NCBI GenBank assembly: GCA_015179125.1
Contig: WHVA01000057.1
Span: forward strand, 248,001 to 312,000
Direction: 5' to 3'
Source: Gautieria morchelliformis
Taxonomy: Eukaryota > Basidiomycota > Agaricomycetes > Gomphales > Gomphaceae
DNA length: 64,000 nucleotides
Shown one piece after another: positions 57,501-64,000 of this stretch (its first letter is position 1; every line of letters begins with the position of its first letter). The notes beneath the pieces are model-generated. The model saw only the letters and a list, made by a program, of their open reading frames with translations. It had not been told where the DNA came from and ran no database searches. A program made the position numbers and the translations under genes.

Positions 57501-58751
57501 CGAGTTTCCGTTTGAAGACACAGCACACTATAAGTGGGGCATCTTCAAAACCTTGCCCAGGATGTAGTTGTTGGGAAATTTCAGGCCATTGGGGATTGCA
57601 TGTCATAGTGATGAAGAAAGTTGGGGGTCCGTATGTTGAAGCAAGGGCAAGAGCATCTGCAATCTGCTCACTTGCCCATTTTCTTGAACCAAGAAAGGAC
57701 GCAGGTAAGTAGATATTATTAGAAGAAGGGTTTTGCTGTGCTGAGACCCTCTGTTGATTGCGGCGGATGTAGTTGAGTCTGCACTCAAGGTCACGTGTGA
57801 ACATGTCCACCAGATATTCATTGCACAGACGTCCAAAAATTTGAAAGCGGGGTTCTCAAAGAAGCATGGCGCGATAGTACCACATTTGTGTTGACACACT
57901 GTCACTGTCTGCATCAGATGCACAGACGCCAAGTCCTTCATTGACACCCCATCCTAAAGTTCCATGCGGGAAAAGGAGGGGATATGCAAGAGGCTCCCAA
58001 AGACGGCTAACGGCTGGGATGGATTGATTTTTGCCATTGGTTTTAGCAATGGTGAGTGAGCGAGGATGGAGGTCAGTGTGAGTAGAGTTGCGAAAGCACA
58101 TGATGGCCGCAAACTAATGCAGATGGTTAGAGATGGAGTAATGAAGAAGTTCCAATGTCCCACCTCATTTGTACCCAAAGAATCTTTGAGAACAATGGAC
58201 GCCTCTGGATACATAGATGGTTGAACCAAAGACAGTTGGCGTAAACCGTGAACAAAAGGATTGATGCGCAACAATGCATCCATCATTGCTCCTATCCAAG
58301 TCTCAGGGAGACAATGAACCCAATTTTGGTGTGGTGCCTGGCTTGCAAGAAAGCCATCATATAATAACCACCGGATAGCAGAATCACGGTGTGTAGGGCG
58401 CAGGCGATGATAAAGGCGACCCTGAACAGAGAAGAAACCTGGAGGACCATGGAGCCCGGGAAATTCAGATGTCGACTCCAGAGAGGAAAATGAGAACACC
58501 AAGTTCAGAATTCGTGATAGAGAGGAGACACTGCTGTCATTCAGAAAAACATTGTATTCTTCAGGCAATGGAGGAAGATGCTTGACATCCATTCTTCGTT
58601 TACCTCCTTCACCACAACAGAATCCGGGTCGCTCCCCAGTTAAGAGTTGGACGTGACAATGTGGACATTCATGAGGTTTCCCAACACAGTTTGCACCCCA
58701 TTCAAAAGAAGGAGTGGGCACTCTAGCAATAAACCACATGCATTGTGTCAT
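54521..58751 (-). mobile_element. Second Helitron-like element (left boundary and coding part)
   Basis: The copia reading stops at 54,520 and a 27-bp hairpin CCTGGCC..GGCCAGG (54,525-54,551) begins at once, followed 19 bases later by the helicase stop codon at 54,570. This gives an unusually short 3' end. No CTRR motif follows the hairpin, so the terminus differs from the Helitron at 25.7 kb and may belong to another clade. The 5' end was not located; it probably lies beyond 58,751. Confidence 0.6.
54570..58751 (-). pseudogene. Helitron-like Rep/helicase gene with introns, decayed
   Basis: Exons on the minus strand: N terminus 58,751 to about 58,164 with CPHCHVQLLTG..GFCCGEGGK (zinc finger); a second exon from about 58,113 (FAAIMCFRNSTHTDLHPRS); Helitron-like N domain with RKWASEQIADALALAS, TFFITMTCNPQWPEI and HUH motif GLPHCHILTKY near 57,395-57,430. 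FQYIFKYIHK (two-Tyr region) is interrupted by an intron near 57,005 before GPDRTWVQL. The helicase shows Walker A DGPAGRGKTFL near 55,880-55,912, an intron near 55,710-55,766, Walker B SIIIWDEAPM near 55,590-55,625 and GGKIILLGDFSQTCPV. It continues with ATTFNSCQGLTLERV and FSHGQLYTALSRVR to the end at 54,570. An in-frame stop at 57,855-57,857 and a one-base frame change near 55,391 inactivate it. About 1,340 codons are expected. Confidence 0.88.
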
Positions 58752-59082
58752 AGTGAAAAGAATAGAATGAGAAGGAGAAGGAGTTCCAGATCAGAGGAGT
58801 CGCAGATTGGAATTACGCGGTGCAACAGTGTTCTTCCTTGATCAATGACTACGAGGTGCATCTACAACACAATGTTGGTAAGAACATAGAGAATGGTGCA
58901 CAACATACATGAGTGGGGCCTCTCCTCTGATACTCAGGATAGATTTCAATGTGCATAATAAGGAAGAGGTGTCAGTGAGATGCCAACGAAAGTATGGAGC
59001 TGTACCGGCATATATTTAAAGCAATAGATGTTGCAGAGTCTAATGGTGGGATACAGGCAAACCGCCGAACCCAATGGATCGG
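58752..59082. other. Upstream region of second Helitron helicase
   Basis: No recognised gene. A TATA-like ATATATTTAAAG occurs near 59,010. It may be leader sequence of the element. Confidence 0.35.
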
Positions 59083-59623
59083 AGATGTGTAAACCTCGGA
59101 AAAGAAAAGCCATTGTACGTCCAACACATGTGTAATCTTCGGAAAAAAAACTCCGTTTCGTACAAAGAAGTCGATGGGATGTTCAGTACGAACAGACGGT
59201 AAAAAAAGTGGACAGATAGTGTTCTGGATGTAACCCGATTAATCGGACTGATGCTACCAAACGATGTGTAATCCAAGGAAAATACCATACAACAGAGGAA
59301 GTAAGCTGATTAATCGGAGAAAGCAGGAATGGTCGAGTAATCCTGCAAAGAAGCCGATTTATCAGTAGATGCCATAAATGCATGAGTAATCCCCCCCAAG
59401 AAAGACCTCGGCCGATGTGTAATACTCAAAAAAGAAAAGCCGTTGCATGTCCAACGCATAGGTAATCCTCAGAAAAATAACCTCTGTTTGGTACAAAGAA
59501 ACCGATCGGATGCACAGTACGAACGGATATGTAATCCCGATAAAAAAGTGGTCTGATAGAGTTCTGTAAGTAACCCGATTAATCGGACTGATGCTACCAA
59601 ACGATGTGTAATCCAAGGAGAAT
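59083..59623. repeat. Diverged tandem repeat, two units about 331-341 bp apart
   Basis: Unit 1 (about 59,083-59,282) and unit 2 (about 59,414-59,623) share GATGTGTAA, AAAGAAAAGCC(A/G)TTG, GTAACCCGATTAATCGGACT and GATGCTACCAAACGATGTGT. CCGATTAATCGG is itself a 12-bp perfect palindrome present in both units. Overall likeness is roughly 75-80 percent. Its position upstream of the second Helitron helicase recalls the repeat arrays in the first Helitron. Confidence 0.75.
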
Positions 59624-60821
59624 CACTCGCAGAGGCAGCGCCCGTCTTCGGTGGGGAAGCCCCCGGCGTCGCCGTGTGCATGCGGGTCATGCGAGAAGGT
59701 GCCACCGCTCGGGGATAGATTGGGAAGCTCATCGACGGCCTGGAGGAGATGGTGTCAGCGCCTTTCCATGATGTGCTGAGTGGTATAAGCAAAGATCCAT
59801 GTTGGAGACCTGAAAAGGGGCGGTGAGTGAGGAGGAAGAAGGAAAGTATACATAGATGGATGGAAGACGATGAGATGTGAGAGGAGACGCGAATTGTACT
59901 TACAACACTGTTAATGTCTCAAAGAGGCAGTCCTCGTGTAAGCCTACTGGATGGAGGGTCAGAGACGTGAGGTGTGGACGTCTCGGTGGGTGAGGAGGTG
60001 GGCGGACTGGAGCACGAGAGGCATCGTCCACCGCTGTGCTGTCCACTCGTGCATGGCGGTCGTTAGAACAGAACGGCGAGGATGCTCACGCTCGCTGTCC
60101 CTTTCCCTTTCCCTCTCACTCCTCGCCTCATCCTCCGGCGGTCGCTTTCACCCCTGGCTCCTCACCCACGAACGCGTCGATCGTATGTGGTCTAAAGAGC
60201 AGCCCCTGCGGGCCATTGGTCGCGAAGCAGTTGGGAAGGACGTCAAGAGGTGGTTAAGTAGTAGATTGGCATTTGGATGTCTGCTGGGAGGGAAGAAGGG
60301 AGGCTAGGTCGGGAAAACGGCTACCTCTGAGATCAGGGGCGTATGGTATATCGCGTCACAGAAGAAGCTTGGTTGGAACGTTGAGGAACTGTGATTTGAA
60401 CAGTTGTGGCCATACTACACTGCGGTGGGCATCAGCGACGGGACGGGAAACTGAGAAGCAGGACCGTGTACCTGTTTACCGTGAATCCCATGCCAAGAAT
60501 CTCCCCTGAGCCTGTTTGAAGACTGGGGTTGGTATCGTTGATGATGGTGAAGAACTACGTACCTGCATACGCAGCCAGACGTGTTCTCTTGAAGTCGGAG
60601 GCTGGCTGCTTGGCCGACAGCAGTTGTGCTGCCGTTTGGAAAGCGCATCAAGCTGTTGGTTCCTCCCAGAACGCTTCCCGGACCATCAATAGCCCAGAAG
60701 AGGCCTTTCCCACCAGTTTGCTCCGTGGTCGTCAAGCATTTTTGTGAGGGCAACACTAATGACGAAGCCACAACCAAAGATACTCAAGGAGATAAGAGCC
60801 GATACTAGGACAATGACCAAC
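59624..60821. other. GC-rich stretch without recognised gene
   Basis: Several overlapping frames on both strands (for example minus 60,415-60,777 with KGLFWAIDGPGSVLGGTNSL and plus 59,951-60,307) look partly coding but match nothing I recognise. Base composition is clearly richer in GC than the flanking mobile DNA, so a host-gene remnant is plausible. Confidence 0.35.
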
Positions 60822-61160
60822 TGTGTAGTGGGTATCCTCAGGTTATCACTCTACCAACGAGAGATACATGGGGACTTGCCTGTGTAGTGGGTATCCTCAG
60901 AGATCAAGCTGAGGAAACGCCACCACACGGGCTACAGTCTTATAGCGCTGGCAAGGCTTACATAATAGGGGAGACGGAAACTTGTAGAGGGTTACGGAAG
61001 GTGACGGAAACTTGTAGAAGGTTACGGAAGGTGACGGAATGTGACATGTGACGGAATGTGACGGAATGTGACGGAAGGTTATGGAAACTGACGGAAGGTA
61101 ACGGAAACCCATGGAAGGAAATAGAAACTTGTGGAAGGAAATGCGTGAACCCTGACATCA
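60822..61160 (-). repeat. 3' LTR of the gypsy chromovirus fossil (left limit approximate)
   Basis: On the minus strand the LTR begins TGATGTCAGGGTTCACGC at 61,160, directly after a polypurine tract. It contains many short repeats of the type CCTTCCGTCAC / CATTCCGTCAC (60,985-61,140), a TATAAGAC segment near 60,935, and two copies of GAGGATACCCACTACACA (60,822 and 60,880 regions). The left limit is set at the TGTGTAG start and is uncertain. Confidence 0.6.
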
Positions 61161-61197
61161 CCCCCCTCTCAATGCTTGTCGTCCCGACAAGCACAGC
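61161..61197 (-). other. Polypurine tract and hairpin before the gypsy 3' LTR
   Basis: The minus strand reads CTTGTCGGGACGACAAG, a 7-bp-arm hairpin (61,178-61,194), then CATT and the purine run GAGAGGGGGG (61,161-61,170) touching the LTR start. This is the expected plus-strand priming site of an LTR element. Confidence 0.75.
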
Positions 61198-61210
61198 TGC
61201 CACCTAGCCC

Positions 61211-64000
61211 TCAACATCTACCGAGACATCGTTTCAAAGTATGCCACAGGCGGGACCACCATCTCTCCTGGCCCTTCCCTTCCTGGTAACGCAGGTCAAT
61301 GATGAGCTCAGGGGGATTGGGGTCCATGGGCAAGTGCGGCCCTCGGAACCTTGCTCGACGTATTCGCTCTCCTGCCATGTTACGGAAACGCCGCCCCACC
61401 CAGCCTTCGAAAGTGTAGGGGGTTCCACAAGGGGGGGTTCCATCGTTGAGGAAGACAGGGTCGCCGACGTAGTACGTGTTCTCTCGTCTGTGTCGGGGTC
61501 TGAGGAATGCGAGTGCAGGGCGAGTGGGCGCCTGAGTCTCTGCTGGTGTGAGGTCCTCAGAGCTGACGGACCACTTTGAAGACCATGCGACGTCGAGATC
61601 ACGGCAGTCAAGCATCCTTTGTAGCTTGGCTTCACTGGCTGCTCTGGACGACGAGAAGCCGGAGAAGTGCAGGAGAGTGGGATCAACACGTGACATGTTT
61701 GGCAGGTCAGAGAGGTTTTGGGTGAAGCTGGGGAGGGCAACAAGCTCAATGGCGGGCGAGGACATGGTTGATGGATGTGGTGGGGTCGATGCAGTGGAAG
61801 TGAGCGGTCACAGGTGGAGAGGGGATATATAGCTTATCGGAATGAATTGGTTAGGCGGAGGCCGATATCGCTTATCTTTGGGGTTCTGGACCCTTGACAT
61901 CATAAGTAGAAGCCCTGCCTGCTGTCCAGTCGAAGAGAGTTTGCCTGGAAGGTTCTGTGAAGTTCTGAAATCTCTGGAAGGGGAGGGACATATATGTGGC
62001 TGCTGAGATACGCTGAGGTGCCTCTGGGTTCTGCCGGTGAAATTCTTTAACGAGTCCTTTGCCCCAGAGACATCTTTCACTGGTAGCCAGAGATCGTCGG
62101 CAGCTCCATAGCCCTTCCAGCGCACGAGATACTCCAACCTTCCACGGAACATCCTGCTGTCTAGAATCCTTTCAACTTCATATTCTTCGGCTCCATCCCG
62201 TATGACAGGGGGGGGTGGAGGGGCATGACGTTCAAGGATTGGGTCATCTTCATATGGCCGAAGCAGGACGACAGAGAACACTGGATGTGTGCGACCAAAG
62301 GATGTAGGAAGATTTAGACCATAGGCATTTCGTGAGACCACCTTATTAACGGTGTAGGGGCCTAGCCACTTGTGGTCTAGCTTCTTCATTGGGCGAGTGG
62401 TTGTGATGTTTTGTGCATTGAGCCAGACCTTGTCACCAAGCTTATAAACTGGGGCTGCTTTATGGTGCACGTCATAGAAGCGTGCCATGTCCTCTGCTGC
62501 CTTGGACAGGGCCGAACAGCTTCTCTTGTGGCCGCTTCCATCCGTGTTGTGAACTCATCCAGGGCCTCGAGTCGAGTTTCCCGGACTGGTTCCAGTCCCA
62601 GCCTTGGATGTTGGCCACTGTCCAACATGAAGGGTGTAGTCTGGGTTGAGGCATGGATTCGGTTGTTATAGGCAAACTCGGCCAAGGATATCCATTCAAA
62701 CCAATCATCCTGACGCTGGTTGACGAATAGTCGAAGGTATTGCTCAATCTCCTGATTAACCCTTTCAGTCTGTCCATCAGTTTGGGGGTGATAAGCAGTA
62801 GAGGCAGCAACTTTGACACCAAGAAGTTTGTTCAGTTCACGCATGAACTGGGAGATGAACTGTGTGCCTCGATCACTGATGATTTCTTCAGGGAGCCCAT
62901 GAAGTTTCCAAACATGATCACGGAAGAGTTGGGCAACTCCCACCGAAGTTACATCTGAAGTGGTGGGAATGACATGTGCACGCTTTGAGAGGCGATCGAC
63001 GACAACAAGGAGAGCATTATAGCCATGACTGGTAGGCATTCTACGATCAAGTCAACAGACATAACCTGCCATCTACGGTCTGGGATACGGTTTGGTAGAA
63101 GCTTGCCAATGGGAGAAGCAGGGAAGGTTTTTGTCCGGTTGCACAGGTCACAGGCCTTCACGTATTTTGCAATGTAACGTCCCATCCCAGGCCACCAGTA
63201 ACTCCGAGCAACTAGTTCAGTGGTTCTCCAACGACCAGGGTGACCGGTGAGAGGCATGTCATGGTGCGCTTTCACTATGTCATGTCGTAGTTTTGCATCA
63301 AGCGGCATGTACACTTTGTTGTGATAGAGGACAAGCCCATCCTGTTCAGACCACTCTTCTCCTCGTAAATTTCCAGAGGAGCCCAGTTCTTTGAGAGCCT
63401 TGACAACCTTTTCATCCCGGTCTACACAGTTCCTTACTCGATTGAGGAAAGCATCACCTTCACCTGGGACTAACTGCGCACCAGCCTCTGGAGGATTCGC
63501 CTTGATGTGGAACAAGTCAGGGTAAGTACGACTTGATTTTGGTTGTCTTCCTCCCCCCGCTTATGATCCACGCGTGTGAGAGTGCATCAGGCTTGGCTGA
63601 ATGACGACCAGGACGATGGATCAGCTCAAAATCAAAGCGAGAGAGGTAGAGTGACCAGCATGCTTGACGACGGTTCAGGTTTTGTGCAGTGCGGAAGTAG
63701 GTGAGATTCTGATGGTCATTGAGAATCTCAATCTTGTGCTTCGTTCCCTCTAAGATGTGGCGCCATTCCTCTAATCCCCGAATCACAGAAAGAAGCTCCT
63801 TGTCATGGGTGGCATAGTTACGTTCAGCATCATTGAGGCTTTTGGAGACAAACCCCACAGGCCCCATTTGCCATCATCACATATCTGGGACAGTACTGCT
63901 CCTGTGGCATAGGCTGAGGCATCTGTTTCAAGACGGAAATGTTTGTCTTGATCAGGGAGGACAAGGATCGGTGTTGAGGTGATGAGGAGTTTGAGCTTGT
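61211..64000 (-). mobile_element. Ty3/gypsy chromovirus fossil, runs off the right edge
   Basis: The minus strand carries, right to left: end of reverse transcriptase and RNase H (63,517-64,000; NYATHDKELLSVIRGLEEWR, DHQNLTYF, RQACWSLYLSRFDFELIHRP); integrase zinc region and core (62,500-63,515; HPGRWRTTELVARSYWWPGM, CDLCNRTK, DRGTQFISQF, TAYHPQTDGQTERVN); and the chromodomain (61,808-62,488; YEVERILDSRM, LEYLVRWKGYG, DLWLPVKDV). A separate 184-codon frame of unknown role follows (61,211-61,765; NTYYVGDPVFLNDGTPP) before the polypurine tract and LTR. It is broken in about three or four places in the visible part. The chromodomain is expected to direct integration to histone-marked chromatin. 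The open 184-codon frame suggests modest age. Confidence 0.88.

Noticed and set aside
60415-60777. 120-codon minus frame as a host gene
   Set aside because: Looks partly coding but no family was recognised and it cannot be extended into a gene model.

Overview
The window looks like a repeat-rich stretch of an Agaricomycete (mushroom-forming, wood-decaying Basidiomycota) nuclear genome. The evidence is small GT..AG introns of about 50-60 bases, a secreted manganese peroxidase of the white-rot type, fungal-type alpha-kinase genes with CxxC zinc ribbons, Ndc10/Crypton-like and basidiomycete DDE-integrase-like genes, Helitrons, and Ty1/copia and Ty3/gypsy fossils. No bacterial operon structure, rRNA gene or true tRNA gene was seen.

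Layout. 0.6-2.8 kb: decayed Ndc10/Crypton-type recombinase gene (+). 3.1-3.9 kb: hAT-type MITE with an 8-bp target duplication. 4.2-4.6 kb: Hsp78/ClpB remnant. 5.3-7.1 kb: a solo LTR and a DIRS-like reverse transcriptase fossil. 7.5-9.9 kb (-) and 11.5-15.1 kb (+): two decayed alpha-kinase genes, the second split by two solo LTRs that each carry a clean 5-bp target duplication. 17.6-19.2 kb (-) and 20.9-21.9 kb (+): two members of a DDE/rve integrase-like family, one full-length but decayed and one lacking its catalytic middle. 21.9-23.5 kb: two copies of a tRNA-derived SINE around a minisatellite. 23.5-24.1 kb: possible GCR1_C-like domain.

25.7-32.4 kb: a Helitron with both termini visible and an uninterrupted 1607-codon Rep/helicase frame, inserted at A|T inside a copia fossil. 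33.4-35.0 kb: a complete seven-exon manganese peroxidase gene with CCAAT and TATA boxes, the clearest functional host gene. 35.9-36.9 kb (-): relic of a HAD-terpene cyclase fusion (drimane-synthase type). 37.1-37.6 kb: a second hAT-type MITE. 38.3-38.8 kb: an intact 182-codon basidiomycete protein with a PD-(D/E)XK-like motif. 42-44.3 kb (-): aldo/keto reductase and APH-like kinase pseudogenes.

44.8-46.3 kb: gypsy integrase fossil carrying two copies of the solo-LTR family of 5.3 kb, one partly inverted. 46.3-46.6 kb: TPR (kinesin-light-chain/NLR type) fragment. 47.2-49.6 kb and 50.2-54.5 kb: two copia fossils. 54.5-58.8 kb (-): a second, older Helitron-type helicase cut into the copia element. 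60.8-64 kb (-): a chromodomain-bearing gypsy element running off the right edge.

The window is mostly layered mobile DNA with host-gene relics. Only the manganese peroxidase, the 182-codon ORF and the large Helitron protein look intact. Nesting gives a relative order: solo LTRs are younger than the alpha-kinase gene and gypsy integrase they interrupt, and the large Helitron is younger than the copia fossil it splits.
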